DNA from: Sphingomonas sp. AP4-R1
Lineage (GTDB): Bacteria; Pseudomonadota; Alphaproteobacteria; Sphingomonadales; Sphingomonadaceae
DNA: 64,000 nt
Reading direction: 5' to 3'
Assembly: GCF_013113735.1 (NCBI RefSeq)
Contig: NZ_CP053346.1
Location: forward strand, 3,548,001-3,612,000
Made by a program: the position numbers and the translations under genes
Notes under the pieces: model-generated
What the model saw: only the letters and a program-made list of their open reading frames with translations
Told to the model about the DNA's origin: nothing
Databases searched by the model: none
Shown here: positions 53,198-62,839 of the stretch, piece by piece
Layout of the letters: every line of letters begins with the position of its first letter
Position numbering within the stretch: the first letter of the stretch is position 1

Positions 53198-55714
53198 TCA
53201 GAGGTCCGGCAGCGATTGCTCCGCGCGGTGCCAGTCTTTCAGAGCGGGCGATGCCGCCCTTTCCAGCAGGAGCTCGACATCGCGGATCGAATAGGGTCGC
53301 GCATCCTGGAGCGAGGCCAGTTCGTCCCAGCTGATCGGCGCTGCGACCGTCGGGCGCTCCCGCGCCCTGACCGAATAAGGCAGCACCGCCGTCGCGCCGC
53401 GCTCGTTCCGTAGCCAGTCGAGGAAGATCCGGCCCTTGCGATCGGCCTTGCGCATGTTGGCCGTGAAGATCGCCGGCTGCGCCTGCGCCAGCGCGCGCGA
53501 AAAGCGGCTGGCGAAATCCTTGACCTCCGGCCAGCCGGCCTTCCGATCCAGCGGCACGATCACATGGACGCCCTTGCCACCGGAGGCCATCGCGAAACTC
53601 CGCAGGCCCAACTCGGTGAGATGGTCGCGCAGCAGCAGCGCGGCATCGCGCACGGCGGCGAAATCCAGTCCCTCGTCGGGATCGAGATCGAACACCATGC
53701 GATCGGGATGCTCGACGTCGCTGGCGGGGGCGCCCCAGCCGTGAAATTCGATCGTGCCCATCTGAACGCAGGTGAGCATCGCCGCGCCGCTGTCGACGAC
53801 CAGATATTCCTCCTCGCCGCCCTTCTTTTCGCGGATCGCGACGGTGGGAACCCTGCCACCGAAACTGCCGCTGTCATGCTTCTGGAAGAAGCAATGCTTG
53901 CCGCGCCCCTGCGGGCAGCGGACGAGGCTGACGGGGCGATCGGCCAGCCAATGCAGCATCGGCGGGGCGATGGCGGCATAATAAGCGGCGAGATCGCCCT
54001 TGGTGGCGCCGCTGTCGGGAAAGACGATGCGTTCGGGGTGCGAGATGGCGATGCCGAACTGTGCCGCGTCTTTCTTCGGCCTTTGGGCGGGAACGGGCCT
54101 GTCCCGCGTCACCTCCTCGGCCGGCTTGTCCTCGCGCAGGCCGAGAAAGCTGGCGTGGCGCAGCACCTTCTCCGCCGTATATTCGGCGAAGGCGACCTCC
54201 GCGACCAGCCTGGGCGTCACCCAATGCGCGCCGCGCGCGGCCGCTTTCGGCACGTCGGCGGGGGCCATCTTGCGGGCGAGCGGCTTCAGCCGGGCGAGCA
54301 GCCTGTCGCGGGTGGCGGCATCGAAGCCGGTGCCGACCTTGCCGGCATAACGCAGCCCGCCATCCTCCTGCACGCCGACCAGCAGCGATCGCAGGTCGCG
54401 CCCGGCCTTGCCGCTTTCCAGATAGCCGAGGATCACGAACTCCTGCCGGCGCGTGCATTTGACCTTGAGCCACTGGCGCGTGCGCCGGCCGCGATAGGGC
54501 GCGTCGGCCGCCTTGGAGACGATCCCCTCATAGCCGTCGCCGCACAGCCGATCGAACAGCGCCTCGCCGCCTTTCTCGACATGCTCGGTATAATGGATCG
54601 GAGGCGCGACGCCGTCGAGCAGCGCGGAGAGACGCGCCTTGCGCTCGATCTGGCCGAGATCCCGCAGATCCTCGCCGCCTTCCTCCAGAAGATCGAACGC
54701 GAAATAATGGAGGTCGCCACCGTCCTGCAGCGCGGCCTGCAGGACGGAGAAGCTCGGCCGGCCGTCCTTGTCGAGCGCGATCACCTCGCCGTCGATCAGC
54801 GCGCCGTGCGGGGCGAGTGTCGCGGCGGCGGCGACGATCGGGGCGAAGCGATCCGACCAGTCGAGGCCGGTGCGCGTATAGGCTTTGGCCGCGCCATCGC
54901 CGCAGGCCAGCAAGGTGCGATAGCCGTCGAGCTTCACCTCGTGGATCCAGCCGCTGCCGCCGGGAACCGTATCGGCGAGGGTGGCGAGCTGGACCGGCTG
55001 GAAGCCGGGGGGCTTGCGCGGGGTGGCGGAGCGGCGGGGGCGGGGCGCTTTGGGTGGCGGCTTGCCCGGCGCATTGGCGGCGCCCTTGTCCGCCTTCGCC
55101 TTGGCCGTGTCGGAATGCCAGACCGGATCGCCGCCCCGGGCGATCTCGGCCATGCTGCGTCCGCTCTCGACCGAGGTGAGCCCGGTTTCGACCAGATCGC
55201 CCGAGGCGCCGGCATGGGCATCCGCCACTTTGCGTAAGAGCCAGTTCTCGCGTTTCTCGCCCGGCCGGGGCTTCATCCGCACCAGCAGCCACTCGCCCTG
55301 CATCCGCCGCCCGTGGAGCAGGACGTGGACATGGCCCTGCTCGATCGTCTTCGCGGGATCCTTGCCGCCGACGGGTTCCCATGTGCCGACGTCCCACAGC
55401 ATCACCGTGCCGCCGCCATATTCGCCTTTGGGGATCGTGCCCTCGAAGCCGGCATAGGACAAAGGGTGATCCTCGGTGCGGACGGCGAGCCTCTTGTCGT
55501 CGGGATCGAGGGAGGGGCCGCGCGTCACCGCCCAGCTTTTGAGCACGCCCTCCATCTCCAGCCGGAAATCCCAGTGGAGGCGGGTGGCGTCATGCTTCTG
55601 GACGATGAAGAGATGGCCGTCGCCCGCATCGGCGCGGGCGCCCTTCGGCTCGCGGGTGCGCTTGAAATCGCGCTTGGCATTGTAGGCGGCGAGCGGATCG
55701 GCGCGCGCCATCAT
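53198..55714 (-). CDS. ligD: ATP-dependent DNA ligase D (NHEJ, three-domain)
   Basis: The 838-residue protein carries all three LigD domains in PE-LIG-POL order: the 3'-phosphoesterase (QKHDATRLHWDFRLE, about 39-53), a basic Pro/Lys linker (about 205-240), the ligase with adenylated Lys261 in HEVKLDGYR, and the C-terminal primase-polymerase (FDLDPDEGLD, SGGKGVHVIVP). It trims, fills and seals double-strand breaks with Ku. The ATG overlaps the ku stop (ATGA), so the two are co-translated. Confidence 0.95.
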   Translation of the reverse strand: MMARADPLAAYNAKRDFKRTREPKGARADAGDGHLFIVQKHDATRLHWDFRLEMEGVLKSWAVTRGPSLDPDDKRLAVRTEDHPLSYAGFEGTIPKGEYGGGTVMLWDVGTWEPVGGKDPAKTIEQGHVHVLLHGRRMQGEWLLVRMKPRPGEKRENWLLRKVADAHAGASGDLVETGLTSVESGRSMAEIARGGDPVWHSDTAKAKADKGAANAPGKPPPKAPRPRRSATPRKPPGFQPVQLATLADTVPGGSGWIHEVKLDGYRTLLACGDGAAKAYTRTGLDWSDRFAPIVAAAATLAPHGALIDGEVIALDKDGRPSFSVLQAALQDGGDLHYFAFDLLEEGGEDLRDLGQIERKARLSALLDGVAPPIHYTEHVEKGGEALFDRLCGDGYEGIVSKAADAPYRGRRTRQWLKVKCTRRQEFVILGYLESGKAGRDLRSLLVGVQEDGGLRYAGKVGTGFDAATRDRLLARLKPLARKMAPADVPKAAARGAHWVTPRLVAEVAFAEYTAEKVLRHASFLGLREDKPAEEVTRDRPVPAQRPKKDAAQFGIAISHPERIVFPDSGATKGDLAAYYAAIAPPMLHWLADRPVSLVRCPQGRGKHCFFQKHDSGSFGGRVPTVAIREKKGGEEEYLVVDSGAAMLTCVQMGTIEFHGWGAPASDVEHPDRMVFDLDPDEGLDFAAVRDAALLLRDHLTELGLRSFAMASGGKGVHVIVPLDRKAGWPEVKDFASRFSRALAQAQPAIFTANMRKADRKGRIFLDWLRNERGATAVLPYSVRARERPTVAAPISWDELASLQDARPYSIRDVELLLERAASPALKDWHRAEQSLPDL

Positions 55715-56616
55715 GCGCTCTTGCGGGTGCGCGCGGCGGGCTTCTTCGCCGGTGGCTTCTTCGGGGCGGCCTTGGCAGGTGCGGACTTGGCGGGCGCGGC
55801 CTTCTTCGCGGCCGTGCCGGCGGCGGGCTTGTCGAGCGACTTCCTGAGCGCGGCCATCAGATCGATCACGTTCGATCCGCCTTTGGCCGGGCGATCATCG
55901 TCCGCATCGAGGCTGACCTTGCCCGATTTCGACTTGCGCTTGCGCGCGATCAGATCGCGCAGCGCATCGACATAGCGATCGTGAAATTCCGAGGCGTCGA
56001 ACTTGCCCGATTTCTTCTCGATCAGCGTCGTGGCGAGATCGAGCAGATCCTCGTCCGGCTTCACATCGGGGATGTCGCGGAAATAGCTCGCCGCCTTGTT
56101 CACCTCGTCGGCGTAGCGCAAAGTCTCCAGCACCAGCCCGCGCCCGCACGGCTTCAGGCTGACCACATACTCCCGGCCGCGCAGCGCCAGTTGGCCGAGC
56201 CCCACCTTGCGCGTCTTGCGGAGCGCCTCGCGCAGCACGACGAACGCTTCCTCGGCCAGATCGTCGGCCGGCACGACATAATATGGCTTGTCATAATAGA
56301 TGGCGTCGACCTCGTGGGCGTCGACGAACTGGGTCAGTTCCAGCGTCTTCTTGCTCTCCAGCTTGACGCCTTCGATCTCCTTCTCGTCGAGCAGGACGAA
56401 CTCGCCCTTCTCATATTCGAAGCCCTTCATGATCTCTTCGGGATCGACCGGGCCGATGCCGTCCACCACCTTCTCGTAATGGATGCGCTTGCCGGACGGC
56501 TCGTGGATCTGGCGGAACGAGACGGTCGCGCCGCTCCGGGTGGCGGAATAGATCTCGACCGGGATCGAAACCAGCGCGAGCCGGATCTGGCCTTGCCAAT
56601 AAGCGCGCGCGGGCAT
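55711..56616 (-). CDS. ku: Ku protein, non-homologous end joining
   Basis: The 301-residue Ku homologue has the bacterial core (MPARAYWQGQIRLALVSIPV, then YYDKPYYVVPAD and GRGLVLETLRYADEV) and an unusually Lys/Ala/Pro-rich tail (from about residue 265) that resembles histone H1-like DNA-binding extensions. It threads on broken DNA ends and recruits LigD. GGAG lies 8 bases before the ATG. A possible EcfG-type -35 (GGAAC) lies at 56666-56670, with an imperfect -10. Confidence 0.95.
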   Translation of the reverse strand: MPARAYWQGQIRLALVSIPVEIYSATRSGATVSFRQIHEPSGKRIHYEKVVDGIGPVDPEEIMKGFEYEKGEFVLLDEKEIEGVKLESKKTLELTQFVDAHEVDAIYYDKPYYVVPADDLAEEAFVVLREALRKTRKVGLGQLALRGREYVVSLKPCGRGLVLETLRYADEVNKAASYFRDIPDVKPDEDLLDLATTLIEKKSGKFDASEFHDRYVDALRDLIARKRKSKSGKVSLDADDDRPAKGGSNVIDLMAALRKSLDKPAAGTAAKKAAPAKSAPAKAAPKKPPAKKPAARTRKSA

Positions 56617-56849
56617 GTCGAGGTCTCCGGTTGGACCGCGCATCAAAGCGGGGAAGGCGGGCGTGGTTCCATCGGTGCCGCTGGCCTCCGCGAGCAGCGG
56701 CCGCCCCGAGGCGCCGTTCGACGACCCGCCCCGGCCGTCAGGCCGCCAGGCCGCCTCGCATCGCGATCCGCCCGCGATGCCAGCCGGGCCAAGACAATCC
56801 CGATATTGCGCGTTAGATGTCATACAAATCTGGGCGAGGGTTTGGCTTG

Positions 56850-59800
56850 ATGCGGTATGGATTGCGTGCGGGGTTCGCGGTGGCTCTGTGCACGTCGGGG
56901 GCGGTCGCGGGGACGGTGCCGCAGACGCAGCGGATCATGCTCACGGGCCACGGCCCCGCCGATGCCGTGCCGTGGGACTTCCGGATCGATGGCGGCATGC
57001 AGGCCGGCAAGGCGACGCGCATCGCCGTGCCGTCCAACTGGCAGCAGCAGGGCTTCGGCCATTATCAATATGGCTATGACAAGGGGCCGCGCTCCGACGG
57101 TGACCACGGCGTCTACAGCCGCCGCATCGCGATCCCGGCCGACTGGAAGGGGCGGGTGATCCGGATCGTGTTCGATGCGGTGATGACCGACACGCTGGTC
57201 AGGATCAACGGAAAGAGCGCCGGCCCGGTCCATCAGGGCGGCTTCAACCGCTTCAGCTACGATATTTCCGACCTCGTCAAACCGGGCGAGGAGGCGCTGA
57301 TCGAAGTCGACGTCAGCGAGGTTTCCGCAGCACGGGACACCGAGATCGCCGAGCGCCACGGCGATTATTGGGCGTTCAGCGGCATCTATCGGCCGGCGTG
57401 GCTGGAGGCGGCGCCGGCCCAGTCGATCGCCACCGCCGCCATCGATGCGCGCGCCGACGGCCATATCGCCGCCGATGTGGTGCTGGCCGCTCCGCAAGGG
57501 GGCCGGGTGGGCGAACAGACCGTCACCCGGATCGAGGGGCAGGTGGTGACGCTGGACGACAAGCCCGTCGGCGCGCCTTTTTCCACCACGATCCCGGCGG
57601 GCGGCACCGGCCGGCTGCGCGTGGAAGGACAGGTTGCCGATCCGGACTTGTGGACGGCGGAAACACCCCGTCTCTATGCGCTCGATCTCACGCTCTACAA
57701 TGGCGAGACGGCGGTCCACCGGATGCGCCAGCGTTTCGGCTTTCGCACCTTCGAGGTGCGACCGGAGGGGTTGTTCCTGAACGGACGGCGCATCCTGCTG
57801 AAGGGCGTCAATCGCCACAGTTTCCGCGCGGAAACGGGCCGCGCGCTGGATCGCGCCGACGCCTATGCGGATGTGCGCGAGCTGAAATCGCTGAACATGA
57901 ACGCCGTCCGGATGTCCCATTACTCGCCGGAAGACTCTTTCCTGAAGGCGGCGGACGAACTCGGCCTGTACGTGCTGGACGAACTCAGCGGCTGGCAGCA
58001 CGCGCATGATCTGGAGGTCGGGCGCAAGCTGGTGCGCGAACTGGTCGAACGCGACGTCAACCACCCCTCGATCCTGTTCTGGGACAATGGCAACGAGGGC
58101 GGCTGGAACCGCGCACTGGATGGCGACTTCGCGCTCTACGATCCGCAGCGTCGCGTCGTGCTGCATCCGTGGGAATGGCATGGCGGCATCGATACCAAAC
58201 ATTATCCCCGCTACGACGATCTGGCCCACCGGCTGCAGGGGCCGGCCCTCGTCATGCCGACGGAGTTTCTCCACGGGCTATATGACGGCGGGGGAGGCGC
58301 GGGCCTGGACGATTACTGGCGCGCCATCTCGACCTCGCCGCGCGGCGCAGGCGGCTTCATCTGGAATTTCGCGGACGAAGGCGTCGCCCGGACGGACCAG
58401 GGCGGGCGGATCGATGTCGCCGCGACGCTGGCGCCGGACGGCATCGTCGGCCCCCGCCACGAATGGGAGCCCAGCGCCTTCACGGTCAAGGATGTCTGGT
58501 CGCCCGTCCAGATCGTCACCCCCCGGCTGGATCGCCGCTTCGCCGGAGCGCTCACCGTCGCCAACCATTATGATTTCACCGCGCTCGACACGGTGGGCTT
58601 CACCTATTCCTGGGTGCGTTTCGCAGGCCCCTATGATCGGGACACGACGCCGCGCACGATCGCCTCGGGCAGCGTGGAGAGCCCGGCCATCGCCCCCCAC
58701 GCGGAGGGCGCGTTACGCGTGCCGCTCGCGGCGGGCTGGGCTAAGGCCGATGCGCTGACGATCACGGCGAAGCGCGGCGATGCGCCGCTCTGGCAATGGA
58801 CCTGGCCCGTCGAAAAGGATGGGGAGGCGCCCAAGACCGCGACCGGTCCGGCGCCGCATCTGGAACGGCAGGGCGCCCTGATCCGCTTGACGGCCGGCGG
58901 CGTGACCGCCCGCTTCGATGCGACGACCGGGCTGCTGGCGGGGATGGGGCGCGGCGGGCGCGACCTGTCGTTCCGTAACGGGCCCCGCCTCGTCGCGATG
59001 AAGGCGGAGGATCCCGCGCAGAAGCCGCTCTGGAGCGAGGCGACGGCGGCGGGCGACGGCATTTATCGTCTGCCGAAGGCGGTCTTCGCCGACCGGGCGG
59101 AGATCGACATCGGCCTGACGCCCGACGACAGTTGGGGTGGCTTCGGGCTGGACATCTCCGCCGACGGGGAGAACTGGCGGACGGTCTATTCCGGCGAGCG
59201 GACCGACCGGGACGGCAAGCTCTACACCTTCCCGGCCCAGAACGTCGCCTTCGTGCGCCTGACGGGGATTCATGCCGTTCATCGCACCCCGACCATCGTC
59301 TCGGTTCGCATCGGCGCGGAGCCCGACCGGTTTCCCGCCGCGCCGGGGGCCGCGACGATCACGACCGGCGAGGGCATCGACCCCGTCACGAAGCAGGCGA
59401 TCGCGTGGGTCGAGGCGCAGGGCGCGGGCGGATTGGATCGGGCGCGCTGGACGATGCGGCCCGACGGGACGGTGACGCTCGATTATTCCTATTCGCTGAC
59501 CGGCTCCTATCTGTACCACGGGATCGGCTTCGATCAGCCGCCCGCGCAGGTGAGATCGGTCCGGGCGCTCGCCTCGGGGCCGAGGCCGGTGTGGAAAAAC
59601 CGGGAGCGCGGCAATGAACTGGGTGTCGACGACATCGCGCTGGACCGTCCCGGATCCGCCCAGCGCCCCGCCGATGCCGGCTATTTCGCGGACCTGCACT
59701 GGGCGCGCTTCGATACGGCGTCCGGCCCCTGGGATGTCCGCACCGACGATGCGAACACGTTCCTCCAGATCGGTGCGCACATGGCGGACACGCCCGATAC

Positions 59801-59954
59801 GTCGCCGGCCTTTCCGGCCAGCGATATCGGCTTTCTGAAAGCCATCCCGGCGATCGGCGCGAAATTCCAGCCGCCGGGCGCGACCGGACCAGCGGGACAG
59901 CCGACGGCGGCATCGGGGCACTATTCGGGACGCCTGCTGTTCCATCTCCGCTGA
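56850..59954 (+). CDS. Large secreted GH2 beta-galactosidase-type enzyme with inserted discoidin-like domain
   Basis: The 1034-residue protein has a signal peptide (GLRAGFAVALCTSGAVAG) and the LacZ domain order: sugar-binding jelly roll, Ig-like, TIM barrel with acid/base Glu416 in NGNEGGWN and nucleophile Glu472 in PTEFLHG, a second Ig-like domain, and the LacZ small-chain domain. The last is split: it starts at VTARFDATTGLLAGM, then a segment around residues 745-815 (DDSWGGFGLDISADGENWRT) looks like an F5/8 type C (discoidin) fold, then it resumes (IGFDQPPAQVRSVRALASGP). The ATG at 56850 was preferred to 56817. Substrate unknown. Confidence 0.87.
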   Translation: MRYGLRAGFAVALCTSGAVAGTVPQTQRIMLTGHGPADAVPWDFRIDGGMQAGKATRIAVPSNWQQQGFGHYQYGYDKGPRSDGDHGVYSRRIAIPADWKGRVIRIVFDAVMTDTLVRINGKSAGPVHQGGFNRFSYDISDLVKPGEEALIEVDVSEVSAARDTEIAERHGDYWAFSGIYRPAWLEAAPAQSIATAAIDARADGHIAADVVLAAPQGGRVGEQTVTRIEGQVVTLDDKPVGAPFSTTIPAGGTGRLRVEGQVADPDLWTAETPRLYALDLTLYNGETAVHRMRQRFGFRTFEVRPEGLFLNGRRILLKGVNRHSFRAETGRALDRADAYADVRELKSLNMNAVRMSHYSPEDSFLKAADELGLYVLDELSGWQHAHDLEVGRKLVRELVERDVNHPSILFWDNGNEGGWNRALDGDFALYDPQRRVVLHPWEWHGGIDTKHYPRYDDLAHRLQGPALVMPTEFLHGLYDGGGGAGLDDYWRAISTSPRGAGGFIWNFADEGVARTDQGGRIDVAATLAPDGIVGPRHEWEPSAFTVKDVWSPVQIVTPRLDRRFAGALTVANHYDFTALDTVGFTYSWVRFAGPYDRDTTPRTIASGSVESPAIAPHAEGALRVPLAAGWAKADALTITAKRGDAPLWQWTWPVEKDGEAPKTATGPAPHLERQGALIRLTAGGVTARFDATTGLLAGMGRGGRDLSFRNGPRLVAMKAEDPAQKPLWSEATAAGDGIYRLPKAVFADRAEIDIGLTPDDSWGGFGLDISADGENWRTVYSGERTDRDGKLYTFPAQNVAFVRLTGIHAVHRTPTIVSVRIGAEPDRFPAAPGAATITTGEGIDPVTKQAIAWVEAQGAGGLDRARWTMRPDGTVTLDYSYSLTGSYLYHGIGFDQPPAQVRSVRALASGPRPVWKNRERGNELGVDDIALDRPGSAQRPADAGYFADLHWARFDTASGPWDVRTDDANTFLQIGAHMADTPDTSPAFPASDIGFLKAIPAIGAKFQPPGATGPAGQPTAASGHYSGRLLFHLR

Positions 59955-60020
59955 CCGCGAGACGGTTTCGGCAGATGGGGATGCATGCGCACAAGGCGGA
60001 CAGGGTCGTCCGCCGGGCGT

Positions 60021-60614
60021 TCAACCTGCGAGAAAGTCTCCGGCGATCCGGATTCCCTCGGCCGAGATCATGTGGCCGCCGCCTTGCTCGATGTGGAGCG
60101 AGACGGGGGCGCCGGCCGCGCGCAGCGCCGCCTCGGCAGCCCTGGCTTCCGCCACGGGCATGACCGGATCGGCGGTGCCGTGGATCAGGCAGATGCGGGC
60201 GGAGCCGGGCGCAATCGGCAGCGGCGAGGCGAGCCGACCGGAGAAGGCCACCACCGCGCCGACGGGCCATCTGCCGGAGGCGATGGCGTCCAGCGCCATG
60301 ATGCTTCCCTGCGAGAAACCGACGAAGGCCACCTTGTCGAGCCGATCGGCGAACCCCTCGCGCTCCAGGATGTCCGACACCAAAGCATCGAAGGCGCCCC
60401 GTGCGGCGACGATCCGCGCCGCACGATTGTCCGGGGTGACGCCGGCCACGCTGAACCACTGGCGCCCGCCACTTCCCTGATCGAAGGGAAAGGGGGCGTC
60501 GGGCGCGACGAAGGCGGTGTCGGGCAGCCTCTCCCGCCACAGGCCGCCAAGGCCGGCGAGATCGCCGCCCCGGCTGCCGACGCCGTGAAGGAACAGGACG
60601 AGCCGGCGGCTCAT
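60021..60614 (-). CDS. Phospholipase/carboxylesterase-family serine hydrolase
   Basis: The 197-residue cytoplasmic protein is a small alpha/beta hydrolase: LHGVGSRGG near the N-terminus, the nucleophile in GFSQGS, Asp in GTADPVMP and His in GGGHMIS. It belongs to the abhydrolase_2 group (YpfH/acyl-protein thioesterase-like). The ATG overlaps the stop of the GST gene (ATGA) and GGGAGG lies upstream, so it is the last gene of the quinone-related cluster. Confidence 0.88.
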   Translation of the reverse strand: MSRRLVLFLHGVGSRGGDLAGLGGLWRERLPDTAFVAPDAPFPFDQGSGGRQWFSVAGVTPDNRAARIVAARGAFDALVSDILEREGFADRLDKVAFVGFSQGSIMALDAIASGRWPVGAVVAFSGRLASPLPIAPGSARICLIHGTADPVMPVAEARAAEAALRAAGAPVSLHIEQGGGHMISAEGIRIAGDFLAG

Positions 60615-61594
60615 GCGGCACCTCCCGTGAGGGAAACGGGATCGAGACCGGGCAGATCCGGGCCGATCGGCACGATCCCGGTAGGATTCAGCGCCTTGAT
60701 CGAATAATAGCCGCGCTTGATGTGATCGATGCTCACCGTCTCGCGGATGCCGGGCACGGCGAGCATCCCGCCGAGATAGCGGCTGAGCGCGGGATAGTCC
60801 GCGATCCGGCGCAGATTGCATTTGAACAGGCCGTGATAGGCCGCATCGAACCGCACCAGCGTGACGAACAGGCGGATATCCGTTTCGGTCAGGCGATCGC
60901 CGAACAGGAATGCGCGGCCATCGGCCAGCCGGGCCTCCAGCGCATCGAGCATCGAGAACACGTCGCGGAAGGCTTCGTCATAGGCGATCTGCGTGGTCGC
61001 GAAGCCGGTGCGATAGACGCCGTTGTTGAGCCGGGGATAGATCGCATCGTTCAGCGCGTCGATCGCATCGCGCAGATCGGCGGGATAGAGGTCCACCGTG
61101 TCGTCCGCCAGCGGGCCGAAGCCGCTGTTCAGCATCCGCACGATATCGGCGGATTCGTTGCTGACGATCGTGTCGGTCTTCCTGTCCCACAGCACGGGCA
61201 CGGTGGCGCGGCCGGTGTAAGCCGGATCCGCGCGCGTATAGAGCTGGTGCGCGTAGGCCAGGCCGTGGAGATGATCGGGCGTGGCGCCGCGATCATCGCC
61301 GAAGCGCCAGCCCTCGTCGGTCAGCGCCGGTTCGACCACGGACACCGAGATGGCGCCGTCCAGCCCCTTCAGGCGGCGGGCGATCAAAGTCCGCGATGCC
61401 CACGGGCAGATGAGCGCGACGTACAGATGATAGCGGCCTGCCTCCGCCGCGAAGCCGCCCGTGCCCGTCGGGCCGGGGCTGCCGTCCGGCGTCACCCAGT
61501 TGCGAAAGCCCGAAATCTGGCGGACGAAGCCGCCTTTCTCGTCCGTGGCTTGTACCGGCTGCCAGTCGGCGGTCCATTTTCCGTTCACCAGCAT
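60611..61594 (-). CDS. Glutathionyl-hydroquinone reductase-like GST (Xi class)
   Basis: The 327-residue protein has the Xi-class glutathione transferase layout (YqjG/ECM4/PcpF type): the thioredoxin-like domain with catalytic Cys63 in LICPWASRT, then the helical domain with the conserved YDEAF and RGYYSIKALNPTGI ending. These enzymes remove glutathione from glutathionyl-hydroquinones using GSH. It follows a YceI gene by four bases and overlaps the hydrolase gene. Confidence 0.93.
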   Translation of the reverse strand: MLVNGKWTADWQPVQATDEKGGFVRQISGFRNWVTPDGSPGPTGTGGFAAEAGRYHLYVALICPWASRTLIARRLKGLDGAISVSVVEPALTDEGWRFGDDRGATPDHLHGLAYAHQLYTRADPAYTGRATVPVLWDRKTDTIVSNESADIVRMLNSGFGPLADDTVDLYPADLRDAIDALNDAIYPRLNNGVYRTGFATTQIAYDEAFRDVFSMLDALEARLADGRAFLFGDRLTETDIRLFVTLVRFDAAYHGLFKCNLRRIADYPALSRYLGGMLAVPGIRETVSIDHIKRGYYSIKALNPTGIVPIGPDLPGLDPVSLTGGAA

Positions 61595-61598
61595 GGGA

Positions 61599-62159
61599 TC
61601 ACCGCGTCGCGTTGACGACGAGATCGACGCGCACGTTGGCGGCCACCGCCTCCGTGCCGGCGAACTGGCCCTGGCCGACGCCGAACCAGCGGCGATCGAG
61701 GGTGAGGCTGCCCCGCATCCGCGCCTGCCGGCCATCGACGGCGAGCTGGAAGGGCAGGCTGACCGGACGGGTGGTGTTGCGGATCGTCAGCGTGCCGTTG
61801 GCGACATAGCGATTGGGGCCGATGGCATTGAACTGGCTGGCCTTGAAGGTGGCGCGGGGGAAGGCCTTTGCGCTGAACCAGTCCTCCCCGGGCAGGGATT
61901 CGTCACGCGTGGCATCGCCGGTGGCGGCAGAACCGGTGTCGATCACCGCCACCACGCTCGATCCCGCGAGATTGGCGGGATCGAAGGCGATGCGGGTGTC
62001 GAACCGGCGGAACGATCCGGGGATCGCCTGCCCGTTCATCGATGCGACGAAGCCGATCTTCGACGTCGCCTTGTCGAGTGTCCAGTTGGGCGCCGGGGCG
62101 GCGACGGCCGGCGCGGAGAGCAGAGCCGTCGCGAACAGGACGGGCACGAGGGAGCGCAT
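61599..62159 (-). CDS. YceI-family periplasmic protein (copy 2)
   Basis: The 186-residue protein has a signal peptide (LFATALLSAPAVAA) and the YceI lipocalin-like barrel (WTLDKATSKIGFVASMNGQ, then SLTLDRRWFGVGQG). YceI proteins bind isoprenoid chains such as those of quinones. Its Shine-Dalgarno is AGGAGTTC. It lies between cytochrome b561 and the hydroquinone-reductase-like gene. Confidence 0.9.
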   Translation of the reverse strand: MRSLVPVLFATALLSAPAVAAPAPNWTLDKATSKIGFVASMNGQAIPGSFRRFDTRIAFDPANLAGSSVVAVIDTGSAATGDATRDESLPGEDWFSAKAFPRATFKASQFNAIGPNRYVANGTLTIRNTTRPVSLPFQLAVDGRQARMRGSLTLDRRWFGVGQGQFAGTEAVAANVRVDLVVNATR

Positions 62160-62177
62160 GAGGGGGAACTCCTGATG

Positions 62178-62783
62178 TCAGCGCGGATCGGCGGAGAGGA
62201 ACGGGATCATCCGCCCGAGCACGCCATCGCGGGTGAGAAACTGGTGCTTGAGCGCGGCCAGCACATGCAGCGCGATCAGGGCCGCGCCGCCGAAAGCCAG
62301 AGCGAGGTGGATATTGGTCGCCGCCCTGTCGACGCCGGCCTTCGGCCCGGACGGCAGATCGTGCAGGACCGCGATGTGGGGCCAGGGGATGTGGTGCCAC
62401 AGCAGGGTAGGGATGTTGAGCGGGCTGACCGAGACGAGCGCCCAGCCGGTGAGCGGCATCCCGATCATCATGAGATAGAAGATGCCGTGCGTGGCGTGCG
62501 CGGCGAACCGCTCGACACCGGACATGCCGGCCGGCAAAGGCGGCGAACGATGGGTCAGGCGCCAGCCCAGCCGCGCGAGGCTGAGGACCAGCACGGTGAT
62601 GCCGATCGACTTGTGCAACTGGAACGCATCGAACTGGGCGAGGCCGGACAATGAGCCCATGCGCCAGCCCACGACCAGGTTCGCCAGGATGAAGCCCGCG
62701 ATCAGCCAGTGGAGGAGGATGGCGACCGCCGAATAACGGCTGCGGCCGGGAGTGGGCGCGACGGGCGCCGGGGCAACGGGCAT
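62178..62783 (-). CDS. Cytochrome b561 (CybB-type)
   Basis: The 201-residue protein has four helices with the haem-ligand histidines of the CybB family: LLHWLIAGF, HKSIGI, HATHGIFY and HVLAALKH. This family includes the superoxide:ubiquinone oxidoreductase of E. coli. It is flanked by two YceI genes on the same strand, an arrangement known from other bacteria and suggesting electron exchange with bound quinone. Confidence 0.92.
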   Translation of the reverse strand: MPVAPAPVAPTPGRSRYSAVAILLHWLIAGFILANLVVGWRMGSLSGLAQFDAFQLHKSIGITVLVLSLARLGWRLTHRSPPLPAGMSGVERFAAHATHGIFYLMMIGMPLTGWALVSVSPLNIPTLLWHHIPWPHIAVLHDLPSGPKAGVDRAATNIHLALAFGGAALIALHVLAALKHQFLTRDGVLGRMIPFLSADPR

Positions 62784-62839
62784 GGGGCCGGGGCTCCGTG
62801 AGGGCGCCGCACCCCGTTTGCGGGATGCGGCGGTTTCGC

